DNA of 64,000 nt from UBA6168 sp964573725 (GTDB lineage: Bacteria; Bacteroidota; Bacteroidia; Chitinophagales; Saprospiraceae): assembly GCA_964573725.1 (NCBI GenBank), contig CAZNLJ010000023.1, positions 1 to 64,000 of the forward strand, read 5' to 3'. Numbering within the stretch: position 1 is the first letter of the stretch; the number at the start of each line of letters is the position of its first letter. Positions 8,541 through 18,131 of this stretch are shown here, one piece after another. The notes beneath the pieces were generated by a model. That model was not told the DNA's origin, ran no database searches, and saw nothing but the letters and a program-made list of their open reading frames with translations. The position numbers were made by a program, and so were the translations under genes.

Positions 8541-9445
8541 AACATTGGATGCTCCTCCTCGTGGTCTCCCTCTCCTGCCGCGCCACCCTGCCGGCCCAGG
8601 AACTCCTGGTCAATATCACCATCAACACGCCGAAATTGCAAACGGCGGACCCCAAGGTCTTCGAAACCCTCAAAACCTCCGCCCAGGAGTTCATGAACAA
8701 CCAGAAATGGACCAATGATGTCTTCGAACAGGAGGAACGGATCCGCGTGGATATCGTCATGACCATCTCCAAGGAATTGTCCGCCAATACTTTCGAAGCG
8801 GAGGTCTCCCTCCAGTCCACCCGCCCTGTCTATAAGTCGACCTACGAGACACCCCTTTTCAAACACCAGGACAAGAACGTGGTCTTCACCTATGAACAGT
8901 TCCAGCCCCTGGAGTTCAGCCAAACGACCTATCTCAATAACCTGACCTCCGTCCTCGGCTTTTACGCTTATATCGTCCTCGGACTGGATTACGATTCTTT
9001 CTCGCCCTTCGGTGGGGAACCTTTTTTCCAGGCGGCCCAGGATATTGTAAACCGCATCCCTCCGAACGTGGCTTCCTCGGTGCCGGGCTGGCGCTCCGTC
9101 GAGGGGAACCGCAATCGGTACTGGCTCATCGAAAATCTGCTTTCCCCACGGGTCCGTCCTTTCCGGCAATCTTTTTACGATTACCATCGCCAAGGACTCG
9201 ACATCATGTATACCGACGTCGCCCTCGGCAGGGCGGTGATGACCCAGGCGCTCGACAAACTCAACGATGTCAACAAGAGTTACCCGAATTCCATGATCAT
9301 CCAGGTTTTCGCCAACTCCAAATCGGATGAGATCATCGAAATCTATAAAGGGGCCGGTACACAGGAAAAGTCGGCGGTCACCCAAACCATGGAGCGGATC
9401 GACCCGCCGCGTGCCTCCACGTACCGGTCCGGTATCGGCCGCTGA
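8537..9445 (+). CDS. DUF4835 family secreted protein (PorD-like)
   Basis: 302-residue protein with a signal peptide (MKHWMLLLVVSLSCRATLPAQE). The sequence fits DUF4835: FMNNQKWTNDVF, IVMTISKELSANTFEAEVSLQSTRPVY and LGFYAYIVLGLDYDSFSPFGG. This Bacteroidota family, usually encoded after coaBC, is named PorD in some annotations because of a suggested link to the type IX secretion system; its mechanism is not settled. ATGA overlap with coaBC suggests translational coupling. A T9SS cargo protein is encoded at 13-18 kb, so a T9SS is expected in this genome. Confidence 0.85.
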   Translation: MKHWMLLLVVSLSCRATLPAQELLVNITINTPKLQTADPKVFETLKTSAQEFMNNQKWTNDVFEQEERIRVDIVMTISKELSANTFEAEVSLQSTRPVYKSTYETPLFKHQDKNVVFTYEQFQPLEFSQTTYLNNLTSVLGFYAYIVLGLDYDSFSPFGGEPFFQAAQDIVNRIPPNVASSVPGWRSVEGNRNRYWLIENLLSPRVRPFRQSFYDYHRQGLDIMYTDVALGRAVMTQALDKLNDVNKSYPNSMIIQVFANSKSDEIIEIYKGAGTQEKSAVTQTMERIDPPRASTYRSGIGR

Positions 9446-9504
9446 GGCGCCTCGCCGCTCCGCGCCCGCCTGCTTTCCCGACCCGCCACCAACCCTATCC
9501 GCCG

Positions 9505-10053
9505 ATGCCACCAACCCCACCCGCACCAATCCCCCCGACGCTTTGCCTGGTCGCCGGACTTCCGGCCTCCGGTAAGACGGTGTTCGCCCGTGCGCTGGCC
9601 GAAGCGATCGGTGCCACCCACCTCAATAGCGATGCCACCCGTTCCATCCTGGGCCTCCGGGGCCACTACACGCCCTCGGATAAGGAAAAAGTCTATGCGG
9701 AAATGTTCCGACTGGCCCGTCACACCCTCCTGACCCGGCACCCCGTCATCGTGGATGCCACGTTCTTCCGCCGGGATCTTCGCCAACCCTGGACGGACCT
9801 CGCCCGGTCGCTCCATATCCCTTGCCGCTGGTTCCTCATCACGGCCCCGGAAGCCGTCATCCTCCAACGCCTCCTGACACCCCGGCCGGACAGCGAAGCG
9901 ACCGCCGCCGTCTATGCATCCCTCAAAGTCCGCTGGGAACCGCTCGACCCGCCTTTCCTGGCTCTCGACAGCAACGCCATCGCCCTTCCGGATATGGTCT
10001 CCATCGCCCTCGATTGGCTGCAGGACCTGGCCCGCGCCGACTTGCCGGGTTGA
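9505..10053 (+). CDS. AAA/zeta-like P-loop kinase
   Basis: 182-residue P-loop protein with Walker A GLPASGKT near residues 18-25 and a following SDATRSILGL motif like that of gluconate/shikimate-type or polynucleotide kinases. DATFFRRDLRQ is the region that in relatives binds substrate. In many bacteria this domain is fused to the C-terminus of an aminoglycoside-phosphotransferase-like domain; here the two are separate genes and in reverse order (the APH-like gene follows at 10223). Substrate is unknown. Confidence 0.75.
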   Translation: MPPTPPAPIPPTLCLVAGLPASGKTVFARALAEAIGATHLNSDATRSILGLRGHYTPSDKEKVYAEMFRLARHTLLTRHPVIVDATFFRRDLRQPWTDLARSLHIPCRWFLITAPEAVILQRLLTPRPDSEATAAVYASLKVRWEPLDPPFLALDSNAIALPDMVSIALDWLQDLARADLPG

Positions 10054-10222
10054 TCGCCTCGAATCCTCTCCCCTCACCGCGGGGAGCAAAGACCCTATGC
10101 CAATCGATATACCCCTTCCTCCGCGAAGTGCGAAGTAAAACCGAACACCGACCATCCCCGACCCAGGATACCCCCGAACACCGCGAACCGTCCGTCGTTG
10201 ACCGAATCGAAAACCGCATACC

Positions 10223-11239
10223 ATGACCCACGACCAAATCCTTTTGCTGCTGGCCGCCGCACCCGCCGCCGAAACACCCCGGCTCATCACCACCCATGCC
10301 TCCTGGGTCCTCCTCCGGGGGGAGTCCGCCTATAAGATCAAGCGGCCGGTGCGCTATACGTTCCTCGATTACACCACCCTTGAAATGCGTAAGGCCGCCT
10401 GTGAAGCCGAAGTCCGCCTCAACCGGCGGTTGACGGACATCTACCGGGGCGTCCGCCCCATCTTTCGGACGCCGGCCGGGGGGCTGCTTATCGGCGACGA
10501 CCAAATGGCCGGAGAAATCATGGACTATGCCGTCCACATGGACCGAATCGATCCGGACCGGCAAATGGATATCCTGCTCGACCGGGGGGCCGTCAGCGCC
10601 GGACAGGTCCGGAGGCTCGCCATCCGGATCGCCGCTTTCCACCAGGCCGCGGATATCTGGTACACTCCTTACGACGAGGCGCAATTGCTGGCGGATTTTG
10701 CCGACCTGGCCACTGCCGCCGGCCCATTGGCCGCGGAACTGCCCGGAACCGACGACCGGATTCGAAAATGGATCCGGATCGTGGAAAACATCATTCCTCC
10801 CTTGGCTACCCGATTCCGGGAAAGGGTGGCCGCCGGTTTCGTCCGGGACGGCCACGGAGACCTGCATTGCCGTAACATTTTCCTGCTGGATGAACCCGTC
10901 ATCTTCGATTGCATCGAGTTCAGTGCGCATTTCCGCATCAACGACATCCTGAGTGAGGTCGCTTTCCTCGTTATGGATATGGAACTGCACGGCCGTGCCG
11001 ACCTGGCGAATGTCCTGCTGGACACCTACCAGGCGGAATACCCTTGCCTGTTGGTTCCTGCCGACCATACGATCTTTGCCTATTTCCGATTGTATCGGGC
11101 AGGTGTCCGGCTCAAGATTGCCGGATTACGCCTTGCAAACGCCCCGGATGCCGCACGGGCGGAGACGGTTGCGGAAGCTCGACGGTTGGCCGACTTATGT
11201 GATTCCTATGCCCGGGAACTGGCCGGTATGATGGCATAG
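10223..11239 (+). CDS. Aminoglycoside phosphotransferase-like (APH/choline-kinase fold) protein
   Basis: 338-residue kinase-like protein. It has the nucleotide-binding strand pair with the lysine of AYKIKRPVRYTFLDYTTLE, the catalytic loop HGDLHCRN, and the metal-binding aspartate in IFDCIEFS. This sequence type is the N-terminal half of the common bifunctional APH-AAA proteins; the kinase-like half is the preceding gene. It is not a typical antibiotic-resistance enzyme, and the natural substrate is unknown. The 169 bases between the two genes contain no obvious promoter but do hold a short CCGCGG-centred hairpin near 10078. Confidence 0.8.
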   Translation: MTHDQILLLLAAAPAAETPRLITTHASWVLLRGESAYKIKRPVRYTFLDYTTLEMRKAACEAEVRLNRRLTDIYRGVRPIFRTPAGGLLIGDDQMAGEIMDYAVHMDRIDPDRQMDILLDRGAVSAGQVRRLAIRIAAFHQAADIWYTPYDEAQLLADFADLATAAGPLAAELPGTDDRIRKWIRIVENIIPPLATRFRERVAAGFVRDGHGDLHCRNIFLLDEPVIFDCIEFSAHFRINDILSEVAFLVMDMELHGRADLANVLLDTYQAEYPCLLVPADHTIFAYFRLYRAGVRLKIAGLRLANAPDAARAETVAEARRLADLCDSYARELAGMMA

Positions 11240-11252
11240 ACAGGGGACCGGC

Positions 11253-12821
11253 TCATCGCGGCGTCCCCTCCAGCACCACCACCGAGCAGGGCGGCAAGGT
11301 GAGGGAAAGGCGCCCGTCCACAAAGCGGAAATCCCGGAACTCGACCGGTCGGACCGCATCCGGCGTATCGAAGGTATTGTGCGACTGGATGGTCGGGGCG
11401 GCCAGGATGGTGGCCGTAAACCCGGAAAGTCCCAGGGCACGCAGGTCCGTTTCGACCGGCAGCGCTTCCCGGGCATGGATATTCGCCAGCGAAAGATGAA
11501 TCCTGCCCTGTGCATCCTGCGACGCCGAAGCGGACAACGCCGGCAGCCTGTCCTCCCCAAGCCGGTAATCCGGCGACAGGAATGTGACCGGCAACAGCTG
11601 CGCATCGAAGTGCGGCTTGTACATCTTCATGACATGGTAGGTCGGGGTGAGCAGCATTTTTTCCCCTTCCGTCAAGATCACCGCCTGCAGGACGTTCACC
11701 GTCTGGGCGAGGTTCGCCATCCGGACCCGGTCGGCGTGGTTGTTGAAGGTGTTCAGGGTGGTGGCGGCGATCATGGCGTCGCGCATGGTGTTTTGTTGGA
11801 AAAGGAAAGCGCCGTTGGTACCGGGCTCGACATCATACCAACCGCCCCATTCGTCCACAAAGAGTGCCACCTTCTTCTTCGGGTCGTACTGGTCCATGAT
11901 GGCCGTATGGCGGCGGATGAGCTCCTCCATCTCCAAGGCCCGCTGCATCGTCGTGAAATATTGCCGCTCGTCAAATGCCGTGGCACTGCCCTTGGCTCCC
12001 CAGTCGATGACGGAGTAGTGATGCAGGGCGATGGCTTCCAGCAGGTGGTGCGGTATGTTTTTCATCAGCGTCTCCGTCCACTTGTAGTCGGCACTGCTGG
12101 CCCCCGAGGCGACCCGCACGATTTTGTCCGAATTGCTCCAATCGGTGGTGAAGGTGACGAACTGCCGGTATATATTGGCGTAGTATTCCGCGGTCATGTT
12201 GCCCCCGCAGCCCCAGGCCTCGTTGCCGATTCCCCAAAAGGTGACCTTGTACGGCTCGCGGCGGCCGTTCTTTTCCCGCCACTCCGGCATCGGACTCGAC
12301 CCTGCCGGATGGTTGGTGTACTTGATCCAATCCGCAAGTTCCTGGGGTGTGCCGCTGCCTACATTGGCGGAGAGATATGGTTCCGTTTGCAACAATTCAC
12401 ACATCCGCAGGAACTCGTCGGTCCCGAAGCTGTTGTCCTCCCGGACGTTGCCCCACCAAATGTTCAGCATGGACGGCCGCCCGGCTTTCGGCCCGATGCC
12501 GTCTTTCCAATGGTAGGTGTCGGCGAAACATCCTCCCGGCCAACGTAAGTTGGGAATACCCAGCTCCCGCAAGGCCGCAACGACATCCTGCCGTACACCC
12601 TCCGTATGGGGTATCTTCTTTTCCTGCTCCCCTACATAAAATCCGCCGTAAATACATCGCCCCAGGTGCTCCGCAAAATGCCCGTATATGTGCCGGCTGA
12701 TGGTCGGTGCATCCGACGCTCGCCGCACGACCAGACTCGTCGTCTCCTGCCCTACGGCCGGTCCGCCCACCCATAGGATGCCCAACAGCATGAATAGTGT
12801 CGGTCGCTTGCTTTGTTTCAT
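11253..12821 (-). CDS. Secreted GH51 alpha-L-arabinofuranosidase
   Basis: 522-residue glycoside hydrolase of family 51 that releases arabinose from arabinan or arabinoxylan side chains. Signal peptide: MKQSKRPTLFMLLGILWVGGPAVGQ. Family motifs include HIYGHFAEHLGRCIYGG and RWPGGCFADTYHWKDGIGP. The acid/base is Glu201 in GIGNEAWGCGG and the nucleophile is Glu324 in FVDEWGGW. The start at 12821 places the signal peptide at the N-terminus; an ATG 23 codons upstream gives an unlikely leader. It converges with the APH-like gene, and an inverted repeat (GGGGAC...GTCCCC, 11243-11268) spans the junction. Confidence 0.94.
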   Translation of the reverse strand: MKQSKRPTLFMLLGILWVGGPAVGQETTSLVVRRASDAPTISRHIYGHFAEHLGRCIYGGFYVGEQEKKIPHTEGVRQDVVAALRELGIPNLRWPGGCFADTYHWKDGIGPKAGRPSMLNIWWGNVREDNSFGTDEFLRMCELLQTEPYLSANVGSGTPQELADWIKYTNHPAGSSPMPEWREKNGRREPYKVTFWGIGNEAWGCGGNMTAEYYANIYRQFVTFTTDWSNSDKIVRVASGASSADYKWTETLMKNIPHHLLEAIALHHYSVIDWGAKGSATAFDERQYFTTMQRALEMEELIRRHTAIMDQYDPKKKVALFVDEWGGWYDVEPGTNGAFLFQQNTMRDAMIAATTLNTFNNHADRVRMANLAQTVNVLQAVILTEGEKMLLTPTYHVMKMYKPHFDAQLLPVTFLSPDYRLGEDRLPALSASASQDAQGRIHLSLANIHAREALPVETDLRALGLSGFTATILAAPTIQSHNTFDTPDAVRPVEFRDFRFVDGRLSLTLPPCSVVVLEGTPR

Positions 12822-13016
12822 GACCTCATTTTTTATCGGTTCGCTGACGCAGGCAGCGGAATTTCCACGCGCCTCCTGCATCCTCGGCAAACCGTCCCAA
12901 TATAAACCAAAATTGTCCGGTCATACACGCCTACCGGAATTTATTGGCCGAACCGATGCCGAAATGGGTAGGGTATCCCCAATCTTCCCCGGAAAAAATG
13001 CAACAACAATCAAAAT

Positions 13017-13084
13017 CCACTAATTCGCCTAATTCTTCTAATTCGCAGACCCCTTCCCCGCGAAGCGGGGAGAAAAAGTCCGGC
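13017..13084. repeat. Intergenic repeat, copy 1
   Basis: A 68-base unit beginning CCACTAATTCGCC and ending AAAGTCCGGC. On the minus strand it contains three 9-mers of the form nnGAATTAG in a row, followed by a CCCCGC-GAA-GCGGGG hairpin. A second near-identical copy starts 76 bases downstream and a diverged copy lies at 29586. Confidence 0.85.
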
Positions 13085-13092
13085 GACGAATG

Positions 13093-13160
13093 CCACTAAT
13101 TCGCCCAATTCTTCTAATTCGCGGACCCCTTCCCCGCGAAGCGGGGAGAAAAAGTCCGGC
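13093..13160. repeat. Intergenic repeat, copy 2
   Basis: Near-perfect direct repeat of 13017-13084; only two substitutions were noticed in the aligned part. Same hairpin and the same three nnGAATTAG units on the minus strand. No reading frame runs through both copies in a way that looks like a gene. Confidence 0.85.
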
Positions 13161-13242
13161 ACGGAAGAACGCCATCCGAGTCCCCGCCGCCACGCAAGCG
13201 AAAATGTATTCCGCGACCGAAAGCAAATCAATAAGCGGGGAT

Positions 13243-13275
13243 AAAAAAAAGGACGGCAGGAATCTCCTGCCGTCC
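13243..13275 (-). terminator. Terminator of the giant SprB-repeat gene
   Basis: A perfect 11-bp stem (13251-13261 with 13265-13275) with a 3-nt loop is followed, on the minus strand, by eight T (13250 down to 13243). It lies about 55 bases past the stop of the 1600-residue surface protein gene. Confidence 0.92.
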
Positions 13276-13328
13276 ATATCCGTCCTACGAGCTAGGAACG
13301 GCACAAGGAATTTCGGAATCGACCCGGG

Positions 13329-16300
13329 TCAGCGGACGATCACAAACCGTTCATGCCACATCGTCCCGCCGGCATCCACTTGCAACACATAGGTTCCGGC
13401 CGGCAGGGCATCCACGGCCAGGCGGGTATTCCCGCCGGACAGGATGCCGGTGATGCGGAGCTGTCCCCGGGCGTCCAGGATTCGGTAAGGTGCCGGTCCG
13501 CCGGTTGCCGGCCAGGTAACCTGCAGCCAGGCATCGGCGGGGTTCGGCAGGACCAGCTGTGCCGGGCGGCTCAGCGCCGGTCGGGTACCGGTGAGGTTGT
13601 CGACCGCCACCTGGGCGGTAATCGTACAGCCATTGGCATCGGTGGCCAGCAAGCTGTACAGGCCGGCCGACAGGCCCGTGAGATCTTCCGTCGAACCGAC
13701 CGGCATGCCGTCCTGTGTCCACGCGAAGGTGTAGGGCATGACGCCACCGGACAAGCTCACGGAGACCGATCCGGTCCCGCTGTTGTCCTGGTCCGCCACT
13801 ACCGCATCGACGACCACCACCAGCGGATCGGGTGCCGGCACTTCATATTCGTAAGCGCGTTGGCAGCCATAGGCATCCGTCAGCACCACGGAATAGGTCC
13901 CGGCGCAAAGGTCGCCGACCAGCGTACCCGTCGCCCCCGTACTCCAAAGGATGTCGACGGGAGCGTTCGGCGGCGACAGGGTCAGGGCGACCGCTCCGGT
14001 GCATTTGTCTGCACAATCGACCGCCGTGACGGCACCCTCCGCCGCGCTCTCCTCCGCTACCGTGACCGTGAACGAGCAGCTCGCCGCTTGACCGGCCGGA
14101 TCGGCATATGCATAGGTGACCACCGTCACGCCGGCCGGGAAGACGGCCATCGGGGGCAGGCCCTGGACCAATGCCAGTGCCGCCGGGTCGACCGGACAGT
14201 TGTCCGTGACCTGGGGAAGCGGATAGGCCACCACCGAATCACAGCTTCCGCGGACCAGGTCGGCCGGACAAGAGAGCGCGGGGGCCAGGGTATCCGCCAC
14301 GGTAACCAGCAGGATGGCGGCGGACACGTTCCCGTTCGCATCCTGGGCCGTCACGGTCACGGAAACCGGTCCCGGCTGGCTGCAGTCGAATGTGGCGGGA
14401 TGGTAGGTCCAGCTGCTGATGCCGCAATCGTCCGTGCTGCCGGCATCGAACTGGTCGACCGTCAGGTCCGCATGGCCGGCCGCGTCGAGGAACAAGGTCA
14501 AGGGTTGCACGAGCACCAATTCGGGTGCCAGCGAATCGGCGGCCGACAGTACCACGGTACCCGCCCGGGTACAGCCGTTGGCATCGGTGACGGTCAAGGC
14601 GTAGTCGCCCGTGCCCAGGTCCGTCAGGTAGGTGTCGGTGGCGCCGGTGGACCAGGAGAGGTTGTAGCTGCCTGTTCCCCCACCGACCTGGGCGGCGACC
14701 GAGCCGTCCGTTCCGTCCGGACAGAGGGGCGGGTGGAGTTCGACAAATGCCAAGGTCAGCGGGTCCGGTTCCTGGACGTTCATGTCGAGGGTTTGCTGGC
14801 ATCCGCTGGCATCGGTCAGGGTGACCATGTAGGGGCCGGCACAAAGTCCGGTGCGGACGAGCGCCGTGTCGCCGTCCGACCAGGCGGCCTGGTACGGGGC
14901 GACCCCTCCGTCGGGCGACAGGGTGAGGGTGCCGTCGCAAGCCTGGTGACAGCTGAGGCCGGTGCCGGCAACGGTCGTGGAAAGTGAATCCGTCACCGTA
15001 ACCGAGAAATTACAGCTGCCGGTCCGGCCGCCGGCATCCGTATACGCATACCGGACGGTCGTGGTCCCGGCGGGAAAGATGCTGCCGGAGGGGGCGCCGG
15101 ATACCAGGACCAGCAGGCTGTCGCCTACCGGGCAATTGTCGGTGACCTGCGGCAGGTCGTAACTGACGATAGCTTGGCACAGGGAGGTCACCTGGTCCGC
15201 CGGACATACCAGTACCGGTGTCAAGGTATCCAGGACCGTGAGTGTCACCAGGGCGCTCGATTCGTTGCCATTGGTATCCGTCACCCGGAGGAGAAGGCTG
15301 TGCGTGCCCGTATCCTGGCACCCGAAGAGCGACTGGCTGACCGACCAGTCGGCAAGGCCGCAATCATCCGTCGTCCCGGCATCGAATTGTTCGGGGGCTA
15401 CGGTTGCCGAGCCTGTCTCGTCCAGGTAGGCCGTCACGGGCGACCAGTGCAGGGTCGGAGGGGTGGTGTCCAGGACGGCGACCGTGCCGGCCAGGACGGC
15501 CGTACAGCCCAGGTGGTCCGTTACCGTCAGTTCGTATGTGCCGGCGGACAGGTTGGACTGGAAGGGCAGGGAAGCGCCGCTCGACCAGGTGAAGGCATAG
15601 GGCTGGACGCCGCCGTTGGCGGCCGCGACCAGCAAGCCGTCCGTATCCGTGGCACAGGCGACATCGAAGTGGAACAATTCCGTAACCTGCAAGGGCGTCG
15701 GTTCGGTGATCCAGGCGTTCAGCAGGACGGAACACTGGGTGCTGTCCGATACCGTGACCGTATGGACGCCGCCGGGTAAACCGCCGACCGTCGCCAAGGT
15801 GTCTCCGGTGCTCCAAACGAAGGCCAGCGGTGCGACGGCATTTTCCACCGCCACCGAAGCCGTACCGGTGGCCGTGCCGTGGCAAACCACCGGGCTGGTG
15901 GCCAAAGTGGCCTGCAGGACACAAGGGAAGGTGTTGACTTGTCCGCTGGCATAGGCTTCACAGCCCTTGTCGTCCGTCACGGTCACAAAGTAGGTGCCGG
16001 GGGGCAGTCCCAACAGCAGCGAGTCGGTGGAACCGGTATTCCAGTGGAATGTATAGGGCGCAATGCCACCCGTCGGGACGGCAAGCAGGGTGCCGTCTTC
16101 CGAACCGGAAAGGCTTTGCCCGGTGGCCGTGAGGACGACCGTCAGGGGCGTCGGTTCCGCTACCGTCACTTCCGCGACGGCCGTACATGCGTTTGCATCC
16201 GTGACCGTCACCGTATAGGTACCGGCAACCAGTCCGGTGGCGGTGGCGGCGGTGCTGCCACTGCTCCAGGCATAGGTGAAGGGGAGGAGCCCGCCGCTCC

Positions 16301-18131
16301 CTTCGACGGCCGCTTCCCCGCTGGCCTGCTGGTAGCAGTATACATCGGTGGCGGAGACCGCCAGCGAGAGCGGGTCGACCTGGGTGATGGCCAGTGAATC
16401 GCGGCCGGTACAGCCGTTCGACAGGTCGGTGACGGTCAGGACGTACGTGCCGGGGGCTTCCGCCTGGACGGACAGGGTGGAATCGGATCCGGAGAGCTGC
16501 CCGTCTTCCGTCGACCATTGGATGGAAAAACTGCCGACCGGTGCCACCAAGGTGCCCGGAAGGGTCGCCGAGGTAAGGTTGCAGTGGAACACCAGGTCTT
16601 CCCCGGCCTGTACGACCGGTGCCAGCGTATCCGTCACAACCAGGAAGGAATCCAGGGCGGAACAACCGTACAGGGTGTCCTGGGCCAATACGGTATACCA
16701 GCCCGGTGCGGTGACGGTAACGGCCGGTTCCTGGGAGAGGGTGTCGCTATCGAGGGTCCATAGCCAGGTCAGGTCGGGGAGGGATGCGCTGGCTTCCAGC
16801 AGCACGGTGGCAGCCGTACAGGTCAAGGCGCCGCCTTGGATCTGGAGGACCGGAACCTGGGTGCGGTCATCGACCGTTACGACGACGGAATCGGTGCAGC
16901 CGGAGGAACGGTCGGTGAGGTTTAGCGTGTAATCGCCGGCGATGGAAACAAGGGGCTCGGCCAGGAGGGAGGAGAATCCTCCCGGTCCGGTCCAGGAGAA
17001 TAAGACTTCGTTGGTATCCAGGTCGCTGGTCAAGGTCAACAGCGGTTGATAGCAGGTAAGGGTCCCACCCTGGGCCGTTCCGGTCGGAGGCGCGGTATCG
17101 GCGGACACGCGGACCGAATCCAGGCTGGAGCAGCCGGTCAGGGTATCCGTCACCAGCAGCCGGTACAGCCCGGCGGCATCGACCTGGGGGCTGGCGGTAT
17201 CCGCCCCGTCGAGGATGTGGCCGTCGGTCGTGGACCACTGGTAGGTCCGGTCCTCATGGGCCGGCAAGACGTCCGCGGCCAGGCTGATCGTCGCTTGGTC
17301 GCAGGTGAGGGTGTCCGGGATGGCGATGGTGACGAGGGGAGTGACCGTATCCGCCGGGACGGAGACCGTCGCTTCGGCGGTGCATCCCGTCAGGGTATCC
17401 GTGACCGACAGGGTATAGCTGCCGGCGGAAGAGACCGCTACGATGAGCGTGTCGGTCGGGCCGGTGAAGGTGCCGCCGTTACCGGCCGACCATTGGAAAA
17501 CCGCGTTCGGACCAGCGGGAACGGTGGCGCCGTCCAGCCGGACAATCGGCCGCGAACAGGTCAGCGGCCCGTCCGAGAGGAGCGAAACGGCCGGGAATGT
17601 CGGAACAAGCTCAAGGGAAAGCATGGCCGTACAGCCATTGCCATCGGTTACCGTCACCGCGTACGTGCCGGCCGGGAGGCTGTCGAGCAGCGTACCGCTT
17701 GCGCCCTGCGCCCAAGTGTAGGTGTAGTCCCCGATTCCTCCGGTGGCCAGGACGGAGAGCGAGCCGTCGGCGGCGAGGCAGGAGGGGGGCACGATGGTGT
17801 CGGGCGACAACTGCAGGGAATCCGGTTGGCCGACCTCGATGCTGTCCAGCACGACGACGGCACCCAGGGAGTCGGTGACGGTGACCCCATACTGTCCGGC
17901 AGGTACCTGGGGCAGCTGGCCGGTCGTATCACCGGTGCTCCACAGGAAGCCGAAAGGGCCGTGACCCTGGACGTCCAGGAAAATAGCCCCGTCGGAGGAT
18001 CCATGGCAGGCCGCGGGGACGATACTGTCCACCCGCACGACCAGGGAATCCGAAAGGCCGGTGTCGGCAAGTATGCACACGGGACTACCCCAGCCGAGCA
18101 GCAGCATAAGAAAACGTAATGTTCTCAGCAT
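13329..18131 (-). CDS. Giant SprB-repeat/HYR surface protein with T9SS type A sorting domain
   Basis: 1600-residue exported protein. The signal peptide (about residues 1-22) is followed by two SprB-type repeats (W-S-T-G-D ... AGQYGVTVTDSLG), about five PKD/Ig-like units that each begin LTC or similar and end YTLSVTDTLTGC, more SprB repeats (YAWSSGS, GTYTVTVTDANAC), two HYR-like regions (LVCPADQV, DNCPVGDS, AGTTTVRYAYTDAGG), further SprB repeats, and a C-terminal sorting domain (LVLPNPADAWLQVTWP ... GTYVLQVDAGG ... RFVIVR). Such proteins are exported by the type IX system and attached to the surface; SprB itself is a gliding adhesin. The gene stands alone with its own terminator. Binding target is unknown. 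Confidence 0.93.
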   Translation of the reverse strand: MLRTLRFLMLLLGWGSPVCILADTGLSDSLVVRVDSIVPAACHGSSDGAIFLDVQGHGPFGFLWSTGDTTGQLPQVPAGQYGVTVTDSLGAVVVLDSIEVGQPDSLQLSPDTIVPPSCLAADGSLSVLATGGIGDYTYTWAQGASGTLLDSLPAGTYAVTVTDGNGCTAMLSLELVPTFPAVSLLSDGPLTCSRPIVRLDGATVPAGPNAVFQWSAGNGGTFTGPTDTLIVAVSSAGSYTLSVTDTLTGCTAEATVSVPADTVTPLVTIAIPDTLTCDQATISLAADVLPAHEDRTYQWSTTDGHILDGADTASPQVDAAGLYRLLVTDTLTGCSSLDSVRVSADTAPPTGTAQGGTLTCYQPLLTLTSDLDTNEVLFSWTGPGGFSSLLAEPLVSIAGDYTLNLTDRSSGCTDSVVVTVDDRTQVPVLQIQGGALTCTAATVLLEASASLPDLTWLWTLDSDTLSQEPAVTVTAPGWYTVLAQDTLYGCSALDSFLVVTDTLAPVVQAGEDLVFHCNLTSATLPGTLVAPVGSFSIQWSTEDGQLSGSDSTLSVQAEAPGTYVLTVTDLSNGCTGRDSLAITQVDPLSLAVSATDVYCYQQASGEAAVEGSGGLLPFTYAWSSGSTAATATGLVAGTYTVTVTDANACTAVAEVTVAEPTPLTVVLTATGQSLSGSEDGTLLAVPTGGIAPYTFHWNTGSTDSLLLGLPPGTYFVTVTDDKGCEAYASGQVNTFPCVLQATLATSPVVCHGTATGTASVAVENAVAPLAFVWSTGDTLATVGGLPGGVHTVTVSDSTQCSVLLNAWITEPTPLQVTELFHFDVACATDTDGLLVAAANGGVQPYAFTWSSGASLPFQSNLSAGTYELTVTDHLGCTAVLAGTVAVLDTTPPTLHWSPVTAYLDETGSATVAPEQFDAGTTDDCGLADWSVSQSLFGCQDTGTHSLLLRVTDTNGNESSALVTLTVLDTLTPVLVCPADQVTSLCQAIVSYDLPQVTDNCPVGDSLLVLVSGAPSGSIFPAGTTTVRYAYTDAGGRTGSCNFSVTVTDSLSTTVAGTGLSCHQACDGTLTLSPDGGVAPYQAAWSDGDTALVRTGLCAGPYMVTLTDASGCQQTLDMNVQEPDPLTLAFVELHPPLCPDGTDGSVAAQVGGGTGSYNLSWSTGATDTYLTDLGTGDYALTVTDANGCTRAGTVVLSAADSLAPELVLVQPLTLFLDAAGHADLTVDQFDAGSTDDCGISSWTYHPATFDCSQPGPVSVTVTAQDANGNVSAAILLVTVADTLAPALSCPADLVRGSCDSVVAYPLPQVTDNCPVDPAALALVQGLPPMAVFPAGVTVVTYAYADPAGQAASCSFTVTVAEESAAEGAVTAVDCADKCTGAVALTLSPPNAPVDILWSTGATGTLVGDLCAGTYSVVLTDAYGCQRAYEYEVPAPDPLVVVVDAVVADQDNSGTGSVSVSLSGGVMPYTFAWTQDGMPVGSTEDLTGLSAGLYSLLATDANGCTITAQVAVDNLTGTRPALSRPAQLVLPNPADAWLQVTWPATGGPAPYRILDARGQLRITGILSGGNTRLAVDALPAGTYVLQVDAGGTMWHERFVIVR

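Noticed and set aside
9505..11239. Antibiotic-resistance aminoglycoside kinase
   Set aside because: Motifs fit the broad APH-like family that is usually paired with a P-loop domain; nothing specific to drug-modifying enzymes is visible.
13017..13160. CRISPR array
   Set aside because: Only two long copies with an 8-base spacing and internal short repeats; no spacers of regular length and no cas genes.
13353..14987. Long plus-strand frames opposite the giant surface protein
   Set aside because: Repeat-derived antisense frames with no domain.
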